From: an uncultured Lachnobacterium sp. | GTDB taxonomy: Bacteria > Bacillota > Clostridia > Lachnospirales > Lachnospiraceae | Length of the DNA stretch: 64,000 bases | Direction: 5' to 3' | NCBI GenBank assembly: GCA_900546625.1 | Contig: URDU01000006.1 | Location: 49,123 to 113,122, forward strand | Shown: positions 26,256 to 33,870 of the stretch, one piece after another | How the letters are laid out: each line of letters starts with the position of its first letter | Position numbering within the stretch: the stretch's first letter is position 1 | Position numbers and translations under genes: made by a program | Notes under the pieces: generated by a model | Told to the model about the DNA's origin: nothing | Databases searched by the model: none | Seen by the model: the letters and a program-made list of their open reading frames with translations, nothing else

Positions 26256-26615
26256 ATGAGAAAAAATAAAGAAACACAAACCTTTGATTTCAGACCGTTA
26301 GGACTGGCAATCAGAGAAGCCCGTGAAAAAGCAGGGCTATCCCGTAATGATTTAGGCGATAAGGTATTCTATGGAGAACGCCATATCGCAGATATTGAAA
26401 ATATCGGTTCACACCCAAGTTTTCAATTATTCCATGATTTAGTTACCATGTTCAATATATCGGTTGATGAATATTTCTATCCACCAGAGAAAGTTGAGAA
26501 AAGCACAGCTCGCCGTCAGATAGAAACATCACTTGACTTATTGAGTGATAACGAATTAAAAATCATTCAAGGTACGATTGACGGTATCTTGAACAGCAGG
26601 GAAAGCAAGAAGTAA
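26256..26615 (+). CDS. Tn916 Orf9-like XRE repressor
   Basis: 119 residues with an N-terminal XRE helix-turn-helix (LGLAIREAREKAGLSRNDLG ... ERHIADIENIGSHPS), then FQLFHDLVTMFNISVDEYFYP and a C-terminal helical part. It is the only ICE backbone gene on the plus strand, divergent from orf7, exactly as orf9 in Tn916, where it represses the orf7 promoter. RBS TAGGTGG. Its stop lies inside its terminator stem. Confidence 0.88.
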   Translation: MRKNKETQTFDFRPLGLAIREAREKAGLSRNDLGDKVFYGERHIADIENIGSHPSFQLFHDLVTMFNISVDEYFYPPEKVEKSTARRQIETSLDLLSDNELKIIQGTIDGILNSRESKK

Positions 26616-26639
26616 TCAGCTTCTTGTTTTCCCGTTTTT
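26599..26639 (+). terminator. terminator of the orf9-type gene
   Basis: GGGAAAGCAAGAAG (26599-26612) pairs with CTTCTTGTTTTCCC (26620-26633) and a T run follows. The stem includes the last codons of the gene. Confidence 0.88.
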
Positions 26640-26705
26640 CTTTTAAACAGTATTTCTTTAGCATTTGTTTGCTGATCTGCTCCGCAGGTAGCAAACAATA
26701 TTAGA

Positions 26706-26930
26706 TTAAACCTTTGTCTTTTTCGTAATCTTGTAAATATATTCTTCTGGGGTGGGGCGTTTATTTCCAAAATACTTTTTGAAATTTGCCTGCACCTCTG
26801 GGTCGGTACTATTCATAGCTTCATCAATCGTTGCTTCAATATCAGCCCGAGCATCAGCCAATGATACACCGCCAGCTTTTGCACCAGCTTTTAATGCCTT
26901 TTTTATATCTCGTTTTCTTAGACTTATCAT
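26706..26930 (-). CDS. small Spo0A C-terminal-domain-like protein
   Basis: 74 residues: a basic start ([21 protein letters not shown]), then [18 protein letters not shown] and [19 protein letters not shown]. The spacing of IEATIDEAM, a YFG and a RPTPEEYI is like the DNA-binding end of Spo0A (compare ...KPTNSEFI). If correct, it is a free-standing Spo0A_C-type domain without a receiver. RBS AAAGGTTAAAT. It lies just downstream of the ABC cargo and could be its last gene or a separate unit (110-base gap). Confidence 0.5.
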   Translation of the reverse strand: MISLRKRDIKKALKAGAKAGGVSLADARADIEATIDEAMNSTDPEVQANFKKYFGNKRPTPEEYIYKITKKTKV

Positions 26931-27040
26931 ATTTAACCTTTCTTATCATAATTGCAAATTTATAAATTCATCAATATTAAAACTGAAATTCAAATACGCT
27001 ACTAAAATCATTATTCAAGACACAATAAACTTTGCTTTTA

Positions 27041-27748
27041 TTAAATATCCATACGAATTGTTTTGTGTACAATATTACAATAACTTATTATGGAAATTAT
27101 AGCCATAATCCCCCACAAAAAGAGAAAAGGAAAATTAGTATAACTCATAGTAGAAATAACATTTGCTGAACAACTAGCTATAATAATTGCACTGACAATC
27201 GTTGTCTGCACAGACATTTTTATAAATCCTATTTTTGTAGCTACTATACCAACGCATAAAGCGTACACAGAACATAATAATAACTCACTCCATATTTTAA
27301 TGATATTTCCAAAAGAAAAAGTATCGGGAACTAGAGGGAATATGCGTTCACTAATAAAGAAAATTAAAAAAATCAAAGCACTTCCGAGAAGCATACCACC
27401 AATTCCAATAAAAGCTACTAATAATACTTTCGCTTTCAAAAGGGTAGATTTATCAACAGGATAAGTAAACAAAAGTAAATTAAGTTTTCCAGCATACTCT
27501 TTGATGATAAATGTTGAAAACATAACAGAAATTAAAACAGCGTAAGCTACGGTTTGCAAAGCATTTATTAAAGTCCAAATATTTTCATATGTTGAAAATT
27601 CGATAGCGTCCACTTCACCGCCTGCATAAGCAATTAAGGCAAATGTGTATAAAAATCCCAAAATCACTAAAGAGATAATTCCAATGGCTAAAAAATATGT
27701 TTTCAACTGATATTTTTTTGTTTCCAAATGTATCAACTTAAGTATCAA
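27041..27748 (-). CDS. ABC-2-type permease, antimicrobial-peptide immunity-like
   Basis: 235 residues with about six hydrophobic segments and the plan of LanE/LanG/BcrB-type ABC-2 permeases: a short cytoplasmic start (LIHLETKKYQLKTYFLA), TFIIKEYAGKLNLLLFTYPVDKS between segments, and an IIVSAIIIAS-type C-terminal pair. It overlaps the ATPase gene at 27738 by 11 bases, so the two form one transporter. The gene is much more AT-rich than the ICE backbone. Confidence 0.8.
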   Translation of the reverse strand: MILKLIHLETKKYQLKTYFLAIGIISLVILGFLYTFALIAYAGGEVDAIEFSTYENIWTLINALQTVAYAVLISVMFSTFIIKEYAGKLNLLLFTYPVDKSTLLKAKVLLVAFIGIGGMLLGSALIFLIFFISERIFPLVPDTFSFGNIIKIWSELLLCSVYALCVGIVATKIGFIKMSVQTTIVSAIIIASCSANVISTMSYTNFPFLFLWGIMAIISIISYCNIVHKTIRMDI

Positions 27749-28463
27749 TATTTTGTCCTCCTTGTAATGTTTCTAAAAAATACTGTTCTAAATTTTCAGT
27801 TCCCTCTTGTGAATGTAATCGTTCTGTTTCTTTTATAATTTTCCCTTTTTCAATAATTCCAATCGTGTCTGCAATTTGCTCAATTTCGCTTAAGATATGG
27901 CTGGAAATAACTATGGTCATACCATATTCTTTTGAAAGATGACAAAATAAATCCCTCATTTCTTTTATTCCAACTGGGTCTAATCCATTTATCGGTTCGT
28001 CAAGTAAAAGCAATTCTGGCTCATGTATAATTGAACGGGCGATTGCTAACCTTTGCTTCATGCCTAGTGAGAATTTTGAAACTGGCAAATTACCAATATT
28101 ATCCAGTCCTACTTGAGCTAAGACAGAGGAAATATTTAAACCAGAAACACCCATGTAAGCTAAATGAATTTTTAAGTTTTCTTCAGCAGACATTTGTTCG
28201 AAAAAAACTGGACTTTCAATAAGACACCCCATTTTTTTTAAAATTTTATTTCTATCCGTAAGCATACTCATTCCAAAGACTTTAATTGTTCCAGACGTAG
28301 GCTGTAAAAGACCAGCAATTAGTTTTAAAACGGTAGTTTTCCCAGCTCCATTTCTGCCTAAAAATCCATATATGCTACCTTTTTTTACGCTCATATTGCA
28401 ATTTTTAATTACTTCGTTATTGTCAAAAACTTTCCTCACATTTTGAAGATTTATTATTTCCAC
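27738..28463 (-). CDS. ABC transporter ATPase, BcrA/LanF-like
   Basis: 241 residues. Walker A GRNGAGKTTVLK (near 36), Q-loop region KKMGCLIESP, ABC signature KFSLGMKQRLAIARS, Walker B LLLLDEPINGLDP and the H-loop SSHILSE. The LGMKQR form of the signature is typical for peptide-antibiotic resistance and immunity ATPases (BcrA, LanF). Partner permease is 27041-27748. It follows the 326-residue permease by 3 bases, so all five transporter genes seem to be one transcript. Confidence 0.9.
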   Translation of the reverse strand: MEIINLQNVRKVFDNNEVIKNCNMSVKKGSIYGFLGRNGAGKTTVLKLIAGLLQPTSGTIKVFGMSMLTDRNKILKKMGCLIESPVFFEQMSAEENLKIHLAYMGVSGLNISSVLAQVGLDNIGNLPVSKFSLGMKQRLAIARSIIHEPELLLLDEPINGLDPVGIKEMRDLFCHLSKEYGMTIVISSHILSEIEQIADTIGIIEKGKIIKETERLHSQEGTENLEQYFLETLQGGQNIDT

Positions 28464-28466
28464 GCT

Positions 28467-29447
28467 TTAGTAATCTCCTTTCTGAACCCGTTTTTGTAAA
28501 ATCATAAACCCGAACACTAATAACAAAAAAGTGAATAACAAAATATATGCAACATTAGAGAAGTCAATCGCATTGCCAAATTCAATATTATGTACTATGT
28601 TCATATATTTTGTTTGTGGTATTAGATTTAATAATCCACTTACAATAGAATTATTGACCGAAAGAGGTATGAAACACCCTGCTAAAATACACGTTACAAC
28701 ACTAATCCCTGTTGCAACTAAGTTTGTATTTCTATCAAGGATAGAACAGATAAACAAGGAAAATCCTGTTGCAAATAAATCCAATAACATCAGTAGTAAC
28801 CCCATTATCCAGAGGCTAATTCCTAAATTTATATGAAGTAAAACATAAAACGCACAAATTGCAATGAATGTCGGTACAAATAAAGCTATGAAAGTGAAAA
28901 TAAATTGAGCCAATAAGTATCTAGCTCCCGATACAGAAGAACACATAATACGATAGAATGTTTTTTTCAATCTATCTTCTGGATAGAGTGTTGTTAAGGC
29001 TACTCCTTGCATTAACATAAGCATGGTAACAAATCCTAAAATATTTGTTGCTACGCCACGTTCTTGTCTTTTAACATCATCACTCTTATAGTCTGTAGGT
29101 AATTTTCCTGTTTCAAATAATGTAGAAATTGCTGTTTTATCTTGTTCATTTTTTAGTGTTTCGACGCTATAAGTGCCGTCTGAATTTTTTTCAACATAAG
29201 CCACATATCTTCCCTGCACTAACTCTGATAATGCTGGAGATTTATCCACATTAACAAAATTATATTGTTCATTACTGATAGAAAGACAGTCTACATTCGG
29301 CGATACTGCAATAAGTTCTTTTGTTGCTGGGCGTACTGAAAAAAATATCGCAATACCAATCAATAATGGCATAAGAATACACGCAATGACTAATACAGAC
29401 TTTTTAGATTTAATTCTTTCAAAGTTATTTTTCAAAACATTTATCAT
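28467..29447 (-). CDS. ABC-2-type permease with an extracellular domain
   Basis: 326 residues. One N-terminal membrane segment (SVLVIACILMPLLIGIAIFF), then about 110 residues outside (SPNVDCLSISNEQYNFV, SYSVETLKNEQ), then five hydrophobic segments: the YhgE/DrrB-like ABC-2 layout. Its start overlaps the end of the preceding permease gene by 4 bases. With 29444 and 30198 it forms the first transporter of the cargo: two permeases and one ATPase. Confidence 0.8.
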   Translation of the reverse strand: MINVLKNNFERIKSKKSVLVIACILMPLLIGIAIFFSVRPATKELIAVSPNVDCLSISNEQYNFVNVDKSPALSELVQGRYVAYVEKNSDGTYSVETLKNEQDKTAISTLFETGKLPTDYKSDDVKRQERGVATNILGFVTMLMLMQGVALTTLYPEDRLKKTFYRIMCSSVSGARYLLAQFIFTFIALFVPTFIAICAFYVLLHINLGISLWIMGLLLMLLDLFATGFSLFICSILDRNTNLVATGISVVTCILAGCFIPLSVNNSIVSGLLNLIPQTKYMNIVHNIEFGNAIDFSNVAYILLFTFLLLVFGFMILQKRVQKGDY

Positions 29448-30205
29448 AAGTATTCCTCCGGTTTAAATAATAACTGACAAATAAGAATAAATATCACGGA
29501 CAGCCCCAATACCTTTAAGCAAGTCGGTATAAATAGTTGGAAATTATTATCAAAAATAATTTGATAACTACAGTCAGCAATCCATTTAATTGGAGAGAAC
29601 TTTGCAATATTATTGACAAAATCTCCAAGCCTATGAACTTGAAATAGAACGCCACCCAACAGCAACGCTATAAATAGTGGTATTTGCATAATCGCATTTG
29701 CTTGTTCTTCCTGTTTAAAGATACAGCAGAACATTATTCCGAAACAGCTTCCGCAAAAGCCAAGTATATTCAATAAAAGTATAAAATAGAAAATGTTTTC
29801 TCCACCCATGTTTAAATGAAGTATATACTGGCATAGCGGTACTAAAATGTCATAGCATATTGCACATATAAGGTATGAAGATAAAATTTTTGACAAGTAC
29901 AACTCGCTTTTTCTTATTGGAGCATAGGCAATTCTAAAATTCCCTTTTTTTATTCGCTCTTCCATAAACGCATTTGTCGCTGTAATAGCAATCATACCTA
30001 CTGAAAAAATCATCATATTTATTCCATAATAATCAAATGAATTAACAGGTGTGTCGCCAAATCCAGATTTTGTAATAAATCCCAAAACACCAATTAAAAC
30101 CAATGGTAGTATGGTATTTGAGAATATTAAAGTAGGGTTATGAAAAATATTTGAAAGGTCTTGCCGAAGAATTTTTATAAAACGCACTATACTCACCTCA
30201 ATCAC
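29444..30205 (-). CDS. ABC-2-type permease
   Basis: 253 residues, six hydrophobic segments, with LRQDLSNIFHNPTLIFSNTILPLVLIG at the N terminus in ABC-2 style and an amphipathic FMEERIKKGNFRIAYAPI segment. Overlaps both the ATPase upstream (8 bases) and the next permease (4 bases), so translation is coupled. Substrate unknown. Confidence 0.82.
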   Translation of the reverse strand: MIEVSIVRFIKILRQDLSNIFHNPTLIFSNTILPLVLIGVLGFITKSGFGDTPVNSFDYYGINMMIFSVGMIAITATNAFMEERIKKGNFRIAYAPIRKSELYLSKILSSYLICAICYDILVPLCQYILHLNMGGENIFYFILLLNILGFCGSCFGIMFCCIFKQEEQANAIMQIPLFIALLLGGVLFQVHRLGDFVNNIAKFSPIKWIADCSYQIIFDNNFQLFIPTCLKVLGLSVIFILICQLLFKPEEYL

Positions 30206-31142
30206 GCAAATTTCTTCCTGTTAGTTCCAAAAAGACGGTTTCTAAACTTCCTGTTTCACTACTCATATTTTTTATTGTATATCCGTGAGTGCTAAGGGCA
30301 GAAAATAATTCGCTTAAAGAAATGTTTTTTTGTGCTGTAACTTTTAACATTTCTTTATATATTTGTACCTTTTGAATACCATTGATATTATTTAAGAAAT
30401 CAAATTCATTTAGCCCATTTTTATGTAAACCGTCTAACTCCAAAAAGTAAATGACCCTATTTTCATAACTTTGTAGTAATTCTTTCAATGTTCCCCCAGC
30501 AATTTGTTTTCCTTTATCTATAACTAAAATACGGTCGGCAATATGCTCGACTTCTTCCATATAATGAGTGGAATATAATATAGAAACTCCATGTTCCTTT
30601 AGCTTCAAGATAGACTTCAATATATGGTTTCTGGATTGTGGGTCAATTCCTACTGTTGGTTCGTCCATAATAATAATCTGTGGATCATGTGCAATAGCAC
30701 AAGCGATATTCAATCTTCTTTTCATTCCCCCAGAAAAGGTTTTGGGCTTGTTTTTTCTTTTGTCAGTTAGACCTACCAAGTCTAGTGCAAAAGCTGTTCT
30801 TTCTTTTAATTTTTGCCCTCGCAATCCATATAAACTTGCAAAAAAAGATACATTCTTTTCAGCACTTATTTCCTCGTATATAGCTAAATCCTGCGGAACA
30901 ATTCCTATACTTTGCTTTATTTTATTTTTTTCATTTTGCAGATTATATCCACAAATAGAAATGTTCCCACTGTCTGGTTTCAATACGGTTGCTAAGATAT
31001 TGATTGTTGTACTTTTTCCTGCACCGTTTGGTCCTAATAACCCTACAATTTCCCCTTTTTTTACTGAAAAACTCAAATCAGAAACTGCTGGACTATTTTC
31101 ATAGGATTTTGTAAGTCCTGTCACTTTAATAATTTCTTCCAT
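30198..31142 (-). CDS. ABC transporter ATPase, DrrA/CcmA-like
   Basis: 314 residues. Walker A GPNGAGKSTTIN (near 37), signature FSGGMKRRLNIACA, Walker B IIIMDEPTVGIDPQSR, H-loop YSTHYMEE, and a C-terminal DUF4162-like extension seen in drug-export ATPases. It is the first gene of the MarR-gated cargo, with RBS AAAGGAGAATAAT and a promoter and palindromic operator just upstream (31158-31213). Exports a drug, peptide or lipid by family analogy; the substrate cannot be read. Confidence 0.9.
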   Translation of the reverse strand: MEEIIKVTGLTKSYENSPAVSDLSFSVKKGEIVGLLGPNGAGKSTTINILATVLKPDSGNISICGYNLQNEKNKIKQSIGIVPQDLAIYEEISAEKNVSFFASLYGLRGQKLKERTAFALDLVGLTDKRKNKPKTFSGGMKRRLNIACAIAHDPQIIIMDEPTVGIDPQSRNHILKSILKLKEHGVSILYSTHYMEEVEHIADRILVIDKGKQIAGGTLKELLQSYENRVIYFLELDGLHKNGLNEFDFLNNINGIQKVQIYKEMLKVTAQKNISLSELFSALSTHGYTIKNMSSETGSLETVFLELTGRNLRD

Positions 31143-31157
31143 TTATTATTCTCCTTT

Positions 31158-31183
31158 CACTTAGGCACTATGTTGCCTAAGTG
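31158..31183. promoter_or_regulatory. palindromic operator of the ABC cargo
   Basis: CACTTAGGCA (31158-31167) and TGCCTAAGTG (31174-31183) are exact inverted repeats, 6 bases apart. They sit directly downstream of the -10 box, over the start site of the ABC operon. The half-site TTGCCTA recurs at 31217 and at 31896 near the marR promoter. A binding site for the adjacent MarR protein is the simplest reading. Confidence 0.75.
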
Positions 31184-31184
31184 A

Positions 31185-31213
31185 ATAATAGCACCACTAT
31201 TCATAAATGTCAA
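31185..31213 (-). promoter_or_regulatory. promoter of the ABC cargo
   Basis: Minus strand: TTGACA (31213-31208), a 17-base spacer, TATTAT (31190-31185). A near-consensus promoter flanked by the palindrome downstream and a TAGGCAACATA half-site upstream. Confidence 0.85.
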
Positions 31214-31240
31214 TATGTTGCCTATATTATCAAAAGAAAA

Positions 31241-31263
31241 GACAGCTGGTAAAACCAACTGTC
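31241..31263 (-). terminator. terminator of marR
   Basis: GACAGTTGGT/ACCAGCTGTC on the minus strand with a 3-base loop and TTTTCTTTT after it. It separates marR from the ABC promoter, so marR and its target have separate transcripts. Confidence 0.82.
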
Positions 31264-31278
31264 CTAAAATGCTCTTAT

Positions 31279-31827
31279 TTACTTTCGTTTCTTTTTCTCC
31301 ACAAATAACTTGATTATATCTTTTTCAAGTTGTTCATTTGATGAAAGAGAAAGTCCTTCTTCTTCAAAACCGTCATGTTGTACTCCATCAAATGTATATA
31401 GCTTCTTTAACAACGACCAAAGGTTTTCTAATTCTGATGTTTGAAATTCTTTGAAAATATCTGCCATAAATTCTACAGCTTTTGTTGACGCATTTATTGT
31501 AACTTCTTCTCCCTTTTTAGTAAGAGAAACATTGCTGGCTCTTTTGTCTGTTGTGCTGGGGACAATATTTACATATCCAGCTTTTTCTAATCCAGAAATC
31601 ATACGATTAGCATTTTGCCTGCTTGTTCCAAGTTTCCGAGCAATATTATTCATAGTTGCTTCTTCACCATGTAGATGTAAAATCGCAACAATAGTCATAA
31701 ATTGGCGAGAAGTAAGTGTATTTAAGTATTGATCTCCTGTAATTTGTAACTTATTTATCAAAGAAAACAATGTTCCATATACTTGTTGCATTAAAAAAAG
31801 GTCATGCAACTCTTTTTCATATGCCAC
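31279..31827 (-). CDS. MarR-family repressor of the ABC cargo
   Basis: About 182 residues from the GTG at 31827, which follows AAAGGAG by 12 bases; a longer frame begins with GTG at 31872 but would overlap the likely promoter. Winged-helix core: LTSRQFMTIVAILHLHGE, NNIARKLGTSRQNANRMISGLEKAGYV and the wing STTDKRASNVSLTKKG. A C-terminal extension of about 50 residues is charged. The adjoining promoter and its palindrome make it the probable local repressor, released by a compound that the transporters export. Confidence 0.85.
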   Translation of the reverse strand: MAYEKELHDLFLMQQVYGTLFSLINKLQITGDQYLNTLTSRQFMTIVAILHLHGEEATMNNIARKLGTSRQNANRMISGLEKAGYVNIVPSTTDKRASNVSLTKKGEEVTINASTKAVEFMADIFKEFQTSELENLWSLLKKLYTFDGVQHDGFEEEGLSLSSNEQLEKDIIKLFVEKKKRK

Positions 31828-31862
31828 GATTACATTCAGCTCCTTTTGTTTATTCTTCTTAA

Positions 31863-31910
31863 AGAGTAACACCGGTTCAAAAAAAAGTCAATATATTGCC
31901 TAATATAGGG
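31863..31910 (-). promoter_or_regulatory. candidate marR promoter and operator half-site
   Basis: Minus strand TTGACT (31891-31886), 17 bases, TACTCT (31868-31863); the -10 is weak. Immediately upstream is TATTAGGCAATATA, a close match to the half-site next to the ABC -35 box, which suggests autoregulation. Confidence 0.5.
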
Positions 31911-31931
31911 TGCATTAAAAAGCACCCTATA
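31904..31931 (-). terminator. hairpin after the orf13-type gene
   Basis: Perfect 10-bp stem TATAGGGTGC/GCACCCTATA with an 8-base loop. It follows the transfer operon and precedes marR. No long T tract follows, so it may act as an attenuator or mRNA end protector. Confidence 0.6.
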
Positions 31932-31933
31932 TA

Positions 31934-32845
31934 CTATTTTATAATCTTCCAGTTACTATCCTTATGTAGCACCAGCTCATACTGCGACACCTGCGTTGCC
32001 TTTGTCTGATTATCAAGGAATTTCACAGCTACTTTGACTTTCACATTGTCCCCGTCCTTTGTAAAGATAGGGTTTACCAGTTCAGAATAAAGGTAGTCCC
32101 TGCCGATAGGTTCAAGCACATTTCCCAATACATAATAGGCAAGTTCCTTTTCTGTGGCTGTCGGGTACAGCTTGAAAAATGTTTCCAGAAAAGCGGTAGC
32201 GTCATTGACGGTATCAGCGTCCACGCTGTTGTCGGCTTCTGGTGTCTTTGGTTCATAGTCCGATTTTTCGCTTGCTGGGGCAAGGGTAGGGTTCTGAACG
32301 ATTACCATATTTCCGTCAGCGTCCACATGGACTTTTACCGTATAGGTTGCTTTCACATTGCTTGTCTGTTCTCCCTCTTTTATCTGCTGATCTACTTCGT
32401 AGGTAGCAGAAAAAGTGTCCGTGCCAGACTGTTCAATGCTCCATACAAGCACATCTGTTACCGTGGAGCTGGTCGGTATATCTGTTCTGATTGTATCAAC
32501 ATTCAAGTCCTGCAATTCCTTTGTCAGATAACCGCTGATTGCCTGCGTCCTTGCTTCGATCGCTTCTTTGCTGTTGTTCCATGTGTAATAGGACTTCGCA
32601 AAGTTCTTCACGAAATTTTCAATACCGCTGGTATCATGTAATCGTAACTGGATTGTTTCTGTTTCATGTACCGTGTGCATATCAATAGCGGTAAAGTTCT
32701 TATATACGCCAAAGCTCACACTTGCGATAAGCACCGCCCACAATACAATCACGGATTTTTTATGTGTGCCTACCTTGAAAGTACGCACCTTTTTTTCTTT
32801 CGGTTCTTTGATAGCTTCTGTCTGTTTCTTATTCTTTCTAAACAT
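31934..32845 (-). CDS. conjugal transfer protein, Tn916 Orf13/TcpC-like
   Basis: 303 residues. Basic N terminus, one membrane segment (KKSVIVLWAVLIASVSFGVY), then two external alpha/beta domains with a central linker, the TcpC/VirB8-like plan. A structural part of the transfer channel. It is the last gene of the transfer run, about 18 bases after the orf14-type gene. The C terminus ends QYELVLHKDSNWKIIK, matching the second NTF2-like domain. Confidence 0.9.
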   Translation of the reverse strand: MFRKNKKQTEAIKEPKEKKVRTFKVGTHKKSVIVLWAVLIASVSFGVYKNFTAIDMHTVHETETIQLRLHDTSGIENFVKNFAKSYYTWNNSKEAIEARTQAISGYLTKELQDLNVDTIRTDIPTSSTVTDVLVWSIEQSGTDTFSATYEVDQQIKEGEQTSNVKATYTVKVHVDADGNMVIVQNPTLAPASEKSDYEPKTPEADNSVDADTVNDATAFLETFFKLYPTATEKELAYYVLGNVLEPIGRDYLYSELVNPIFTKDGDNVKVKVAVKFLDNQTKATQVSQYELVLHKDSNWKIIK

Positions 32846-32862
32846 GATGAAATCCTCACTTT

Positions 32863-33870
32863 CTATTGTTTTACTCGTCCTGCACCGATTAAGTGCTGTT
32901 GCCAGTAACTATTCGTTAGGTCTGCAAAGCCGATAGGCGAACCAGCATGATACATCTGTGTCGGGGAAACAACGATACCGACGTGGGTTACATAACTTCC
33001 TGCGTCATAGGTAGAATGGAAAAATACCAAGTCGCCAGCTTTTGCCTGCGATAAGGGGATATGCTGGGTTGCGTCATACTGCATTTGTGCCGTTCTCGGT
33101 AAGGAAATACCAGCTTTCCCATAGCACCATTGTGTCAGCCCCGAACAGTCAAAGGACGTATTGGGATTGCTACCGCCATACACATATTTCCACCCTTGAT
33201 ATTTCAACGCTTCATTCATAACCTTTTGTGCCAGTTCGCCCGATATTTGAGGAACAGCCAAATACTGATTGACTAATTCAACGTAAAATTGGTTGCCGTA
33301 GCTGTACCGCCAGCCCCCATTTTTCGCCACAGCGATAGGGTTCGTATAGGTTACTTTCTTTCCACCTGATTTTTCTTTTGCGAAGTTTTCCGCTAGGCTG
33401 TATGTATGTTTTTTGCCTTTTCCTGCCACATAACCCACATAGCCACCACCATAGTTATAGGACTGTATCGTTACATTCAAATCGTCGATACCTTGACTTT
33501 TGCAGGAAGAAAGCAAGGACGCAAAATATTTACACCCTTGCTTGATTGAGCTTTCCGTATCTAAAGAATTAGGCGGTAAACCAAGACTTTCCGAACTCTG
33601 CATGACATCTACTGCCGTACCGCCACTTTCTACTTGAATGATAGCCAGCAACACATTGACATACTCGGAAATGTCGTATTCTCTGGCGTATTTTTCCACC
33701 ATAGGCTGATGTTTCAACACTTCTGCGGATAGGTTCATACCACCAAAGGAAGAAGAATAGTTACCGCCCCCGTCGTCGTCCTCTGCACTAATCAGCACCC
33801 CGAAAAACAGTACAATGGAAATGAGGATAGGAAACAGACTGCCGATAATGGCGATATGCTTCAATCTCAT
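32863..33870 (-). CDS. bifunctional lysozyme/NlpC-P60 cell-wall hydrolase, Orf14-like
   Basis: 335 residues. An N-terminal membrane segment, a lysozyme-like domain (NVLLAIIQVESGG, with catalytic Glu; IQSYNYGGGYVGYV), and a C-terminal NlpC/P60 peptidase domain with catalytic Cys in SFDCSGLTQWCYG (near 241) and His in VTHVGIVVS. It opens the peptidoglycan locally so that the transfer channel can assemble. The ATG overlaps the orf15-type stop by 4 bases. Confidence 0.93.
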   Translation of the reverse strand: MRLKHIAIIGSLFPILISIVLFFGVLISAEDDDGGGNYSSSFGGMNLSAEVLKHQPMVEKYAREYDISEYVNVLLAIIQVESGGTAVDVMQSSESLGLPPNSLDTESSIKQGCKYFASLLSSCKSQGIDDLNVTIQSYNYGGGYVGYVAGKGKKHTYSLAENFAKEKSGGKKVTYTNPIAVAKNGGWRYSYGNQFYVELVNQYLAVPQISGELAQKVMNEALKYQGWKYVYGGSNPNTSFDCSGLTQWCYGKAGISLPRTAQMQYDATQHIPLSQAKAGDLVFFHSTYDAGSYVTHVGIVVSPTQMYHAGSPIGFADLTNSYWQQHLIGAGRVKQ

